From Cyclobacterium qasimii M12-11B (GTDB lineage: Bacteria > Bacteroidota > Bacteroidia > Cytophagales > Cyclobacteriaceae): 64,000 nt of DNA. Positions 37,823 through 46,853 of the stretch are shown here, piece by piece. The stretch covers positions 1 to 64,000 of the forward strand of contig NZ_ATNM01000139.1 in assembly GCF_000427295.1 (NCBI RefSeq), in the 5' to 3' direction. A program made the position numbers and the translations under genes. How positions within the stretch are numbered: position 1 is the first letter of the stretch; every line of letters starts with the position of its first letter. Under the pieces are notes generated by a model. The model was not told where the DNA came from and searched no databases. It was given only the letters and a program-made list of their open reading frames with translations.

Positions 37823-38143
37823 AGCCTTTGAAAGACAATGCATTCACAACCTGTTTTATATATAAAAACTACATTTAATCTAAATAAGCCCTCCGAATAT
37901 TGATATTAATTCATTTAAATGTGTTTTTCATAATTTTATAGGTGTAATATTATGAATCAGTTAATAAATAATCAACAAATTCACTCAAAACAATACCATT
38001 AGCGATTTTATTAGGAAATTAAAATCCTTTATTTTAGTTTTGAACTTCATTTTTCAAAAGACAAAATTCAATTTACAACTATTGTGGCACGATAATGGTT
38101 ATTTGATGTCTAACCTTTTGAACGGTTTAAATAAAACACTAGT
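37823..38143. other. Intergenic region, nothing recognised
   Basis: 321 AT-rich bases upstream of the sugar transferase gene. No RNA gene, hairpin with a T-run or clear TAnnTTTG promoter was seen. Confidence 0.4.
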
Positions 38144-38833
38144 ATGCCCTCCACTATTACCGAGCGAAAACCAGTCGTCAAATCAATCAATACGAAAGGG
38201 AAATATCTGAAAATCTTTCCTGTAGCGATGTTTGATGAATCTCAACAAATGCTCAAAAGAATTTTTGATGTTACATTGAGTTTAGGTTTAATGGTCTTCG
38301 TTTTTTCCTGGCTTTTCCCCTTGATTGGAATCATTATAAAATTGACATCAACTGGCCCAGTATTTTTCCAACAACTAAGACATGGAAAGGACAATGTCCC
38401 TTTCTTTTGTTACAAGTTTCGGACAATGTATATCAATGACCAGGCAGATACGCAGCAAGCCACAAAAAATGATCCTAGAATTACCTGGATTGGTAAATTC
38501 TTAAGGAAATCAAGTATGGATGAATTGCCTCAGTTTTTAAATGTTATAAAAGGAGAAATGTCAATTGTAGGCCCTCGCCCGCACGCAATGCCGATGAATT
38601 ATAAATTCTCTGCAGAAATTGACAACTTCATGTATCGTCACACCGTCAAGCCAGGAATTACAGGTTTGGCTCAAGCCAAGGGCTTTAGAGGAGAGACGAA
38701 AGATTTCTATGACATCTATTCCAGGTGCAAATTGGATATTTTCTATGTGAACAATTGGTCCCCTATGTTGGACATTAAAATCATAATATGGACGGTTTAT
38801 TCTTTGCTCTTAGACAAAGGAAAAGCTTATTAA
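38144..38833 (+). CDS. Bacterial sugar transferase (monotopic phosphoglycosyl transferase)
   Basis: 229 residues; transfers a sugar-1-phosphate to an undecaprenyl lipid to start a surface polysaccharide. One re-entrant hydrophobic helix (VTLSLGLMVFVFSWLFPLIG) is followed by the catalytic core: TGPVFFQQLRHG, CYKFRTMYIND, SSMDELPQFLNVIKGEMSIV, GPRPH and KPGITGLAQAKGFRGET. It is the short single-domain form, without the four-helix N-terminus of WcaJ. It is not in a polysaccharide gene cluster here, which is unusual: the neighbours are an ATL gene and a symporter. The sugar is unknown. Confidence 0.9.
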   Translation: MPSTITERKPVVKSINTKGKYLKIFPVAMFDESQQMLKRIFDVTLSLGLMVFVFSWLFPLIGIIIKLTSTGPVFFQQLRHGKDNVPFFCYKFRTMYINDQADTQQATKNDPRITWIGKFLRKSSMDELPQFLNVIKGEMSIVGPRPHAMPMNYKFSAEIDNFMYRHTVKPGITGLAQAKGFRGETKDFYDIYSRCKLDIFYVNNWSPMLDIKIIIWTVYSLLLDKGKAY

Positions 38834-38984
38834 AAAACATCAATTCTTTACATGAGAATTTGTGAAATGACAGGCAGATAAAATCATTTTTCAAAAGTGA
38901 TTCTTTAAAGTATTCAATAGTTTCCTACTTCAGCACTAAACTTACATTGGTTATCTGAGGGAAAATAACTGTAATGGACAACTA

Positions 38985-40439
38985 TCAAGCTTCTGTATTT
39001 TTTCTTCTTACCAACCACAGGCCTAAGAACATTAACAAACCATTCAATATCAGTAATTCAAAGCCGAATTTGTACCCCCAGAACCATGTCTCTGAATTCG
39101 AAGAAACGAGAAAAGTGATCAATGGGGCCAATACAGCCAAAAGAGGCACCCACTTATCTTTAACTTTATACTTGGTAAATAACCCAAAGGAATAGAGGCC
39201 AAGTAATGGTCCATAGGTATATCCAGCAATAAGGAAAACCGCATTGATTACACTCTGATCGTTTAACCAGCGGAAGGTAAGAATCACTAAAAACATCAAA
39301 AAAGTAAAGCCAAGATGAACCATTTTCCTGGTAGAAAGCGCTTTATCCTTGTCAGGATTCTTATCTATTTCCAGAAAATCGTAGCAGAAAGAAGTTGTTA
39401 GCGCAGTAAGGGTGGAATCTGCGCTGCTGTAGGCTGCAGCGGTAATACCCAAAACAAAAACAATTCCAGTAAAAGTGGAAAAATAAGAGGTTGCCAATAA
39501 TGGATACAAATCATCTGTACGTTCAGGCAGGGCGATTTGATTTGTTTCGGCATACATGTACAATAAAACGCCCAAGGCTAAGAAAATCAGATTGACGATT
39601 ACCAGGATATTGGTAAACCAAAACATGTTCTTCTGTGCATCTTTTAGATTTTTACAAGTCAGGTTTTTCTGCATCATGTCCTGATCCAACCCCGTCATTA
39701 CAATGACTATAAACATCCCCGAGAAAAATTGTTTGAAAAAATTGGTCCCGCTTTTCCAATCCCAGTTAAATATTTTGGAATAAGGTTGATCTGCCACTTT
39801 GACCATTAAATCACCTATTCCTGAAATTCCAAGCTCTTTGGAAACCAAAAAGATGCTGACAAAAACTGCCAGAAGCATGAAGAAAGTTTGCAAAGTATCT
39901 GTCCAGACCACTGTCTTAATACCTCCTCTGAATGTATATAGCCAAATTAATGTCACGGTGATCAAGACGGAAACCCAGAAAGGCACCCCCCATTTGTCAA
40001 ACAAGATTACTTGTAAAACCCCGGCCACTAAAAAAACCCTTATAGAAGATCCCAGAACGCGAGAAAGTATAAAAAAAAAGGCTCCAGTCTTATAAGACCA
40101 AAACCCAAACCTTCCTTCCAGATAGGAATAAATTGACACCAAATTAAGCCTATAATAGAGAGGGAGTAAAACCTTTGCTATCACGGCATAACCTACCGTG
40201 TAACCCAATACCAATTGGAAATAATAGAAATTACTGTTCCCTACTTCACCAGGAACCGAAATAAAAGTCACCCCCGAAAGGGAAGCTCCAATCATTCCGA
40301 ATGCCACCAAAAACCATGGGGATTGCCTATCCCCTGTGAAAAACGTATCAGATTTTAAATTTCTTGAAGTAAACCATGAGATTAGGAACAACAATAAAAA
40401 ATAAGATGTTATGACAATTAATACAAGATTTGAGTCCAT
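38985..40439 (-). CDS. Sodium:solute symporter (SSS family)
   Basis: 484 residues, about 13-14 transmembrane helices. Family features include YFLLLFLISWFTSRNLKSD, FFTGDRQSPWFLVAFGMIGA, SLSGVTFISVPGEVG and the helix pair ending ITAAAYSSADSTLTALTTSF, which holds Na+-site Ser/Thr residues. The substrate cannot be named from sequence; sugar, amino-acid and organic-acid transport all occur. It stands alone, divergent from clpS. Confidence 0.9.
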   Translation of the reverse strand: MDSNLVLIVITSYFLLLFLISWFTSRNLKSDTFFTGDRQSPWFLVAFGMIGASLSGVTFISVPGEVGNSNFYYFQLVLGYTVGYAVIAKVLLPLYYRLNLVSIYSYLEGRFGFWSYKTGAFFFILSRVLGSSIRVFLVAGVLQVILFDKWGVPFWVSVLITVTLIWLYTFRGGIKTVVWTDTLQTFFMLLAVFVSIFLVSKELGISGIGDLMVKVADQPYSKIFNWDWKSGTNFFKQFFSGMFIVIVMTGLDQDMMQKNLTCKNLKDAQKNMFWFTNILVIVNLIFLALGVLLYMYAETNQIALPERTDDLYPLLATSYFSTFTGIVFVLGITAAAYSSADSTLTALTTSFCYDFLEIDKNPDKDKALSTRKMVHLGFTFLMFLVILTFRWLNDQSVINAVFLIAGYTYGPLLGLYSFGLFTKYKVKDKWVPLLAVLAPLITFLVSSNSETWFWGYKFGFELLILNGLLMFLGLWLVRRKNTEA

Positions 40440-40480
40440 AATGCTTTTGGCTAAAGGGCATTAAAATTGGGATAAATTAT

Positions 40481-40488
40481 TAACTTTG
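40481..40488 (+). promoter_or_regulatory. -7 promoter element just upstream of clpS
   Basis: TAACTTTG, a perfect TAnnTTTG match, ends four bases before the clpS ATG. Transcription would start at or next to the start codon, so the clpS-recR mRNA may be leaderless. No well-spaced TTG was found. Confidence 0.45.
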
Positions 40489-40492
40489 CAAA

Positions 40493-40780
40493 ATGAAACC
40501 TTTAGAACATTTATTTGAATCCGAAGAAGAATTACTAGTAGAGGAACTGGTTGACCAGGAAGAGCATGATTTGGTGGTTTTTAATGACGACGTTAACACG
40601 TTCGATCATGTATCCAAGGTTTTAATTAAGGTTTGCAAACATTCTCAAGAACAAGCAGAACAATGCACGATGATCATTCATTATAAAGGCAAGTGTTCTG
40701 TAAAAAAAGGCAGTGTAAGTAAACTTAAACCTATGTGTGAGTCCATCCTCGATGCTGGCATACAGGCTTCAATTTTATAA
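40493..40780 (+). CDS. clpS: ATP-dependent Clp protease adaptor ClpS
   Basis: 95 residues. ClpS binds N-end-rule substrates and delivers them to ClpAP. The conserved core is present: LVVFNDDVNTFDHVSKVLIK (Asn/Asp binding pocket), then AEQCTMIIHYKGKCSVKKGS and LKPMCESILDAGIQASI. The acidic N-terminal extension (LFESEEELLVEELVDQEE) is unstructured and may contact ClpC/ClpA. It is followed after 12 bases by recR in the same direction. Confidence 0.93.
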   Translation: MKPLEHLFESEEELLVEELVDQEEHDLVVFNDDVNTFDHVSKVLIKVCKHSQEQAEQCTMIIHYKGKCSVKKGSVSKLKPMCESILDAGIQASIL

Positions 40781-40792
40781 ATTAAACCTTAA

Positions 40793-41413
40793 TTGAATTT
40801 CCCTTCCAAATTAATCGAAGATGCTGTATCGGAAATAAGCCGACTTCCAGGTATCGGAAAAAAAACAGCATTACGACTTACTTTGCATCTGCTCAAACAA
40901 AAAGAGCCGGTAACGATAGCCCTTACGGATGCGCTAATAAACCTTCGGAAAAACATTCAATACTGTGTGATATGTCATAATATCTCAGACAAATCAGTGT
41001 GCAGTATTTGTGAAGGTCACAAACGTGACAGAAGTGTTATTTGCGTTGTAGAGGACCTTCCTGATGTATTGGCAATTGAAAATACCAACCAATACTCAGG
41101 GCTTTACCATGTATTAGGAGGAGTGATATCCCCTATTCAAGGAATCGGACCGGACGAATTAAAAATAGAAACATTGTTTAAGCGGATAGATAATCCTTCA
41201 AATGATGTACAGGTAAAAGAAATCATTTTAGCCTTACCTGCCACTATGGAGGGAGATACCACCTCATTTTTTATCACGAGAAAATTAAAAGACAAAGGAT
41301 TAAACATTAGTTCAATTGCCCGAGGAATACCTGTAGGAAGTGAATTGGAATACACTGACGAGATTACACTTGGAAGAAGTATCTTAACACGCATAAAATA
41401 TTCTGCGGAATAA
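40793..41413 (+). CDS. recR: Recombination mediator RecR
   Basis: 206 residues; acts with RecF and RecO to load RecA at gaps. HhH motif LPGIGKKTALRLTLHLL, zinc finger CVICHNISDKSVCSICEG and Toprim motif VVEDLPDVLAIENTNQYSG with the C-terminal ARGIPVGSELEYTDEITLG are all in order. The start is the TTG at 40793 because the family begins M-N-F-P-S-K-L; no ATG fits. The stop lies only two bases before the -33 box of the tRNA promoter. Confidence 0.95.
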   Translation: MNFPSKLIEDAVSEISRLPGIGKKTALRLTLHLLKQKEPVTIALTDALINLRKNIQYCVICHNISDKSVCSICEGHKRDRSVICVVEDLPDVLAIENTNQYSGLYHVLGGVISPIQGIGPDELKIETLFKRIDNPSNDVQVKEIILALPATMEGDTTSFFITRKLKDKGLNISSIARGIPVGSELEYTDEITLGRSILTRIKYSAE

Positions 41414-41414
41414 T

Positions 41415-41444
41415 TTGATGAATTAAAATACCTACCTATATTTG
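41415..41444 (+). promoter_or_regulatory. Promoter of the tRNA-Ala gene
   Basis: TTG at 41415-41417, 19 bases, then TATATTTG at 41437-41444 is an ideal Bacteroidota -33/-7 promoter. It gives an RNA start about 5 bases before the tRNA. Confidence 0.75.
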
Positions 41445-41455
41445 CACTCCGTTTT

Positions 41456-41529
41456 GGGGGATTAGCTCAGTTGGCTAGAGCGCTACACTGGCAGTGTAGA
41501 GGTCATCGGTTCGAATCCGTTATCCTCCA
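41456..41529 (+). tRNA. tRNA-Ala (anticodon GGC)
   Basis: 74 nt, all arms visible. The acceptor stem GGGGGAT/ATCCTCC contains the alanine identity pair G3-U70. D arm GCTC/GAGC, anticodon arm CTACA-CTGGCAG-TGTAG with GGC at 34-36, T loop TTCGAAT. The T stem ATCGG/CCGTT has one T-T mismatch, where CCGAT would be expected. CCA is not encoded. Confidence 0.95.
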
Positions 41530-41532
41530 CAA

Positions 41533-41569
41533 TAGGTTTACAACTTTAGTTGTAAACCTATTTTTTTTA
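41533..41569 (+). terminator. tRNA terminator
   Basis: TAGGTTTACAAC pairs perfectly over 12 bp with GTTGTAAACCTA and is followed by a run of eight T. It begins four bases past the tRNA. Confidence 0.93.
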
Positions 41570-41765
41570 TTTTTGGAACTTTTTCAAGCTATATATAATT
41601 ATTGTAAGACATTCCACCCATATTTGCGTATGGTTGTAACCATATTATTTTTGTTGTCATCAGCTTTTTTGTTGCTGCACTCTTTTTATAACTAAAATAT
41701 TTCTCCTTCCAATGGTGATATTTTTTGAGACTCCTGTTTTTTATTGGAAATTTAAATGAAAGATT

Positions 41766-44700
41766 ATGCCTTCTTATCTTAAAAACCAGTTCATTCTATT
41801 AATCGTTTTCATTTGCACAACGTTTGCTTCACATGCGCAAGATGATACCCACCAGCTCATAGGGGATCTCACCGCAAGCTCTACGGCTCCTCAATCTGAT
41901 TTAAACAATGCAATCGACGGATTACAAAACACCTCCTGGGTGTCCAGCAATCCTTTCCCCACAAATTATTACAACAATGCTTATCAGAATTTAATACTAC
42001 AGTCTAATCGTATTGAACTAAGCAATATTTATCCAGAAACATCAAATTCCTACTCACCAACCATTACATTACCTGCTGAAGCCTTTATTAATTTTTCCTC
42101 TCCGGAAGACATTTATTTACTAGGACTAAAAATCAATGGGCTACAGGAAAAGGTTACCATAACCTTCTACGATAGTTTAGGAATCGTTAGCAGCGAAGAA
42201 TTTTTACCTTCTCAGAATTACAACAATATTCGATTTGAGGTTGACCTGGTCAATATTGAGAAGATAAAACTCAGCAGTAATGCTTCCTTTACCCTAATGA
42301 ATATTGCCATATTAGAGGACCTACCCAAGGAATTTATCACCCTAGATCTAGGCGATAGCTTCGCTGTAAGTGAGCTTAAAACCAAGCATTGGGCTGGAAA
42401 CAACAATGCCACTGCTACACAACTTCTTGCTGGAAACCATCCAGACAGTCTTGATTTAATCGCAGCGCTTCAACCAAGTGAGATTGCATTTATTAGCACC
42501 TCCTTTGTTGAGCCAATAGTAGCCAGGTATTTTCGTATAGAACACACGGTAATTCCCGAGGATTACAAAAAAGTTACCGTATTTGAGATTGAAGCCTATG
42601 GAGACAGTATTGCAGAACCAGACCCTGTAATCCCTGAACCAGACCCTGTGACTACTACCTGGGATCCAGATGCAGGTTTGTACCCTACCTTGTCTAAAGC
42701 TGCCACAGTAAATGCAAGTTCATCGGCCAGTAATTCTCAAAATGGGCCTGAGTCAATAATGGACGAAAACAATGCCACCGCCTGGCTTTCTTCCAATCCT
42801 CTTCCAGATGCTTACGTTAGTAATTCCCGACAAAATATTTTCCTGAATGAAAATGGAATAGCAGGCAATGGTGCAAGCATGGTCAATGCTACGGATGGAA
42901 ATCTAGGCAACAACACCCCTTCTCTTACCCTCATAAATGGAGAGGCAACTTTCTCACTAAATTTAACCCCTGTTAGGATACATAGATTAGGCTTACGATT
43001 GGTGAACAATCATCTTGAGCCTGTAAATATTCTGGTAAGCAACTTACAGGGCGACACCTTGAGAACCACCTATACAAACACAAATGTAGGCCATGTAAGG
43101 TTTCAAATAGAGATGGACGAAGTAAACTCCGTTTCCTTGTCTTCAAGTGCACCTTTTGCTATTCAGGAAATCGCTGCCTATTCAGACCCATTGTCAGAAT
43201 TCGTAACCTTAGATTTGAATGAGATCAAGCCTGTTTCTCGAATTGCGGCAAAACAATGGAATGGTAACAATACAGCCTTAACTTCTAAACTATGGGTTGG
43301 ACCAACTCTTGATAGCTTGTCTTTGGTGGCAGAACTTGATCCCAATTCCTTGGACATTCATAATATTGAACTTCCAGAGGGAAACCGAACCAGATTCATT
43401 CGGCTGGAACAGCAATTGGTAGACATTAACTATAAAAAAGCCACCGTTCAAGAGTTAACAGTATATGATGAATTCGGGAGCTATGGCCCACCACCTGCTC
43501 CAAAACCTCAAACATCAAGTTTTGGCAAACTCTTTGGCGTTAATACAGTATGGGCCTGGGGAACAAAAAAGGTCCCCAACTTACAGGGACCGGATGAAGG
43601 AGCTCAGAAATTTATCAGAGCTGCCAGCCAAGCCAGGAATTACCATAACATTCATTGGGATACTGCTGATCCTGACATTACACCATCCTATGGAGGAGAA
43701 AATCCAGAAGTATTGCGCCCCTGGACACAGTGGACCAGAGAATACAAAGATTGGATAGACAAAGGGTTTGAAGTGGATGCCACTTTCACCTTTGATAGGT
43801 TTTTAGAATCCGTTTGGGACCAACCCTTTGCTTCAGGTTATGGACTTGGACATGCTTTTGCCAGCACTTTTGGACCGAGTCATGAAAACCTTATCCGAAC
43901 AGTAGAAGTAGGTAATGAGCCTTGGGATTACAGTGACTCTACCTACCGCAAAATTTTGGAAGGAACAGCTCAGGGATTAAAGACCGCTGATCCCATGCTA
44001 AAAGTATTGCCTGCCGCACTTCAAGCATCACACCCTATAACCAATGGGGGACAAAAAAATTATATGGGCACCAAACTGCATGAAGCAGCAGCACCTTACC
44101 TTGACGGTATTAATTTACACCTCTACAGCTATTATAGAAATACTGAAGGTGATCGAATAGCCGTCCACCCAGAGCATCCAGGATCAGAGATGAGGGCATT
44201 GTTTTCAGGATTGCGTTTTAGAGATGCCAATATGCCTGGTAAAGAAGTGCATGTTACCGAATGGGGATGGGATGCCTCTAGTGAAAATGAAACAGCTATC
44301 AATACAGAAGCCGTAAGCCCTATTTCACAAGCAGTTTATGCGCTACGTGGCTTGTTCTGGTTAAGCAGAATGGGGGTAGACAAAGCGCATTGGTACTTCT
44401 TCTCCAATGTAGACACCCTTGCAGGTATAGACCCGATAAACTATCAGCGATCTGGATTGACCGAATCAGGACACTTTGGTTTCCAGGAAAAACGTGCATT
44501 TACAGCTGTTGAAGCCATGCAAAACAGAATGGGAAACCTTTATTTTGAGGACGTGATCAAGGAAGATGATCAGGCATACATTTATCAATTGCGAAATGAA
44601 GAAGGAGAATTGACACACCTTGTTGCCTGGAGACCTGTCGCTGGAGATGATTCATTAGCTGTTAATTATCAGCTTCCAGTTGATTTCCCAGCTCAAGATG

Positions 44701-45344
44701 CCTGGTACTTGTCAGGGATTTCTCCAAATGGAGAAAACGTGACACTTCCTTATGCCAATGGCAAACTTACTTTACCCCTTTCTTCCAAGCCTTTACTGAT
44801 ACAATTGGGGAATTCCATTCAAAATGGAGCAACCATCCCCATGGAAGGGAATTTAAAAATGATAAAGAATGAAGCAGCGGTTGAATTGAGGCTAAGCACA
44901 AATGTCCCTTTAAAAAGCCCTGAGGAAATTACGCTTATTAATGAACAAACACCGCTTATGGATCCTTCCATTGACTGGATTCAGGAGTCAGCCCTCCTTT
45001 GGAAAGCAGATTTAGCCAGTCTTGACCCTGGAACTTACCATACTCGAGCTGAATTAGGTGTTAATAAGGTGCAAACAAATATGGTGTCAATAGACATCCC
45101 TCATAGGTTTGTCCTGTCACCAAATCCAACACAGGGTAAAAGTACCTTAAGGTTAATTCAAGAATTTACAGAAATCACAAAAATAGCTATCATCCGTTTA
45201 GACGGCTTGCCAATTAGAACCCTTTACCTACCAGCCTTCTCTTCTACCGAAGACCTGGATTTAAGTGGGTTAAAGGACGGTACTTACTTAATTCAGTTAG
45301 AAAACTCGAGTTTTAAAGGCCAACAAAAATTCATTAAACAATAA
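41766..45344 (+). CDS. Large secreted glycoside hydrolase with tandem N-terminal domains and type IX sorting domain
   Basis: 1192 residues. A signal peptide (LLIVFICTTFASHAQ) is followed by two copies of one ~250-residue unit (about 30-285 and 310-565). They are related throughout, for example WVSSNPFPTNYYNN with WLSSNPLPDAYVSN, and HWAGNNNATATQLLAG with QWNGNNTALTSKLWVG. They are probably discoidin-like carbohydrate-binding domains, linked by a PDPV-rich hinge. The catalytic domain (about 575-1000) starts FGKLFGVNTVWAWG. It has a plausible retaining pair: Glu718 in VEVGNEPW and Glu832 in VTEWGWD, as in clan GH-A. A small beta-domain follows, and the last ~80 residues (FVLSPNPTQGKSTLRL to GTYLIQLENSSFKG) are a type IX secretion sorting domain. 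The exact GH family and substrate are unresolved. Confidence 0.85.
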   Translation: MPSYLKNQFILLIVFICTTFASHAQDDTHQLIGDLTASSTAPQSDLNNAIDGLQNTSWVSSNPFPTNYYNNAYQNLILQSNRIELSNIYPETSNSYSPTITLPAEAFINFSSPEDIYLLGLKINGLQEKVTITFYDSLGIVSSEEFLPSQNYNNIRFEVDLVNIEKIKLSSNASFTLMNIAILEDLPKEFITLDLGDSFAVSELKTKHWAGNNNATATQLLAGNHPDSLDLIAALQPSEIAFISTSFVEPIVARYFRIEHTVIPEDYKKVTVFEIEAYGDSIAEPDPVIPEPDPVTTTWDPDAGLYPTLSKAATVNASSSASNSQNGPESIMDENNATAWLSSNPLPDAYVSNSRQNIFLNENGIAGNGASMVNATDGNLGNNTPSLTLINGEATFSLNLTPVRIHRLGLRLVNNHLEPVNILVSNLQGDTLRTTYTNTNVGHVRFQIEMDEVNSVSLSSSAPFAIQEIAAYSDPLSEFVTLDLNEIKPVSRIAAKQWNGNNTALTSKLWVGPTLDSLSLVAELDPNSLDIHNIELPEGNRTRFIRLEQQLVDINYKKATVQELTVYDEFGSYGPPPAPKPQTSSFGKLFGVNTVWAWGTKKVPNLQGPDEGAQKFIRAASQARNYHNIHWDTADPDITPSYGGENPEVLRPWTQWTREYKDWIDKGFEVDATFTFDRFLESVWDQPFASGYGLGHAFASTFGPSHENLIRTVEVGNEPWDYSDSTYRKILEGTAQGLKTADPMLKVLPAALQASHPITNGGQKNYMGTKLHEAAAPYLDGINLHLYSYYRNTEGDRIAVHPEHPGSEMRALFSGLRFRDANMPGKEVHVTEWGWDASSENETAINTEAVSPISQAVYALRGLFWLSRMGVDKAHWYFFSNVDTLAGIDPINYQRSGLTESGHFGFQEKRAFTAVEAMQNRMGNLYFEDVIKEDDQAYIYQLRNEEGELTHLVAWRPVAGDDSLAVNYQLPVDFPAQDAWYLSGISPNGENVTLPYANGKLTLPLSSKPLLIQLGNSIQNGATIPMEGNLKMIKNEAAVELRLSTNVPLKSPEEITLINEQTPLMDPSIDWIQESALLWKADLASLDPGTYHTRAELGVNKVQTNMVSIDIPHRFVLSPNPTQGKSTLRLIQEFTEITKIAIIRLDGLPIRTLYLPAFSSTEDLDLSGLKDGTYLIQLENSSFKGQQKFIKQ

Positions 45345-45380
45345 GATGGTTAAATTGCTAACCTTTCCAGTATGCCATAA

Positions 45381-45482
45381 GGCGTAGGGCGTGAAGCAGT
45401 CCCACTTTGCTGGGCGGGTACAATTCCCACCTGACACGATCTTTGAGCTTATCGAAAGTGCGGCCCCTGAGCCTGTCGAAGG
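45381..45482. repeat. GC-rich structured intergenic element with TGAGCCTGTCGAAGG-type motif
   Basis: This ~100-base stretch is clearly richer in GC than its surroundings. It holds two 15-base near-copies, TGAGCTTATCGAAAG (45444-45458) and TGAGCCTGTCGAAGG (45468-45482), 24 bases apart. The left part has short inverted repeats (AGCA..TGCT and GTGGG..CCCGC). The 15-mer resembles a dispersed intergenic motif that I recall from many bacterial genomes. It is probably a dispersed repeat unit; copy number in this genome cannot be judged. Confidence 0.5.
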
Positions 45483-45550
45483 GACCACACCCCTATAAGC
45501 CAATAAAGTTGAAACCTCAAATTTGGCTGAACTCAGTTCAATTGTAAAGC

Positions 45551-45590
45551 AAAAAAGGGCTGGGAGTTTTAAAACTCTCAGCCCTTTTTA
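45551..45590. terminator. Bidirectional terminator between convergent genes
   Basis: AAAAAAGGGCTGGGAGTTTT pairs with AAAACTCTCAGCCCTTTTTA with one mismatch, and has A- and T-runs at its ends. It lies between the glycoside hydrolase (+) and the GNAT-like gene (-). Confidence 0.9.
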
Positions 45591-45635
45591 ATATATGAGT
45601 GTATCGTCTGCCCACAGATATGGGAAAAGGAATCT

Positions 45636-46796
45636 TTACATCACTTTATGTTTCTCAAAAGGAACAGTTCTGTCGAATATATAACGATAAGTATGATGTG
45701 TTTTGAAGATCGTTGCGTTTAATTGCTCACAAACCCGCATCATCTTAGGATTAAAGTCCCCTACCCAGTTCATTTCTATGGTCTTATAAGGCAATTTCTT
45801 TTCGGCTATATTGTCTCTGTAGTCAGTAGCCATAGCACTTTCCACTCCTTTACCCTGAAATTCCGGCACTACACCAAATACCAAGCCCAGCATTTTATTT
45901 GGTGGGTTGAAAGTCTTGTGCCAAAGGAATTTCATTTTACCAATAAAATCCATTTTACCATTGACATATTTAAAAAGCTGGTTGATTTCAGGAATACTAA
46001 TAAAGAAACAAATCGGCTCTCCCTTAAAGAATCCAAAATAAATGAGATAAGGATCAATGATAGGTTTCATTTTAGAGAGCATTAATTTTGCTTCTCTTAC
46101 GGAAATGGTTTTTCCCAAATGTCCTGCCCAAGCTTTGTTATAAACAGTCATAAAGTATTCAGGAAATTTCTCCCAAAGCTCATCACCTTTAAGACACCTG
46201 AATTCAAAATCCTTGTTTTGTAGTATTTTCAATGACCTTTCCCTAATTCTCGGGTCTACAACTACTCCTCTAACATTTCTGCTATAGGTGAATTGTTTAA
46301 AATAAATTTGAAACCCATAGGCTTCAAAAAGCGCTTGATAATAAGGGAAATTCCAATACATATTGTAATTGGCAGGGTAAAATCCATCTACCAATAAACC
46401 CCACCATTTGTCCCGTTCACCAAAATTAACCGGTCCATCCATGGCTTCCATGCCCTCAGCTTCCAGCCATTCTCGCGCCACGTCAAACAACATAAAAGCT
46501 GCTTTTTGGTCATTTATACATTCGAAAAACCCCATTCCTCCCGTTGGGATTTTCTCTTTCCACTTGGGATTGATAAAGGCAGCATTTCTGCCAATGGTTT
46601 TGCCCTGATCATCTATCAATAACCAACGAATGGATTTCCCTCCACTTTTATACAGTTTGTTGGTTTCTGGATGAAAAAGGTCCTCGATATCTTTGTCCAG
46701 GGGTCTGATCCAGTTTTTCTCGTTCTGGTACAGCCTCACTGCCATTTGAAAAAATTCTTTTTGATGTGCTGAGGTAGTGACTTCCTGTAAATACAT
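45636..46796 (-). CDS. GNAT-like protein of unknown substrate
   Basis: 386 residues, cytoplasmic, no signal peptide. The protein has an acyltransferase-like look: the N-terminal part contains GKTIGRNAAFINPKWKEKIP and MGFFECINDQKAAFMLFDVA, which fit the first strands of a GNAT fold. A basic and aromatic middle part (NFGERDKWWGLLVDGFYPAN) follows, with a late VFGVVPEFQGKGVESAMATD that resembles a GNAT acetyl-CoA loop (QGKG). I recognise it as a common conserved Bacteroidota protein but not its substrate. It lies 67 bases downstream of rimO in the same direction and may share its transcript. Confidence 0.6.
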   Translation of the reverse strand: MYLQEVTTSAHQKEFFQMAVRLYQNEKNWIRPLDKDIEDLFHPETNKLYKSGGKSIRWLLIDDQGKTIGRNAAFINPKWKEKIPTGGMGFFECINDQKAAFMLFDVAREWLEAEGMEAMDGPVNFGERDKWWGLLVDGFYPANYNMYWNFPYYQALFEAYGFQIYFKQFTYSRNVRGVVVDPRIRERSLKILQNKDFEFRCLKGDELWEKFPEYFMTVYNKAWAGHLGKTISVREAKLMLSKMKPIIDPYLIYFGFFKGEPICFFISIPEINQLFKYVNGKMDFIGKMKFLWHKTFNPPNKMLGLVFGVVPEFQGKGVESAMATDYRDNIAEKKLPYKTIEMNWVGDFNPKMMRVCEQLNATIFKTHHTYRYIFDRTVPFEKHKVM

Positions 46797-46853
46797 GGGT
46801 ATAAATTCTGCTTTTTTATAAATAAATAAAATGGTAATTAAAACATTAAGGAC

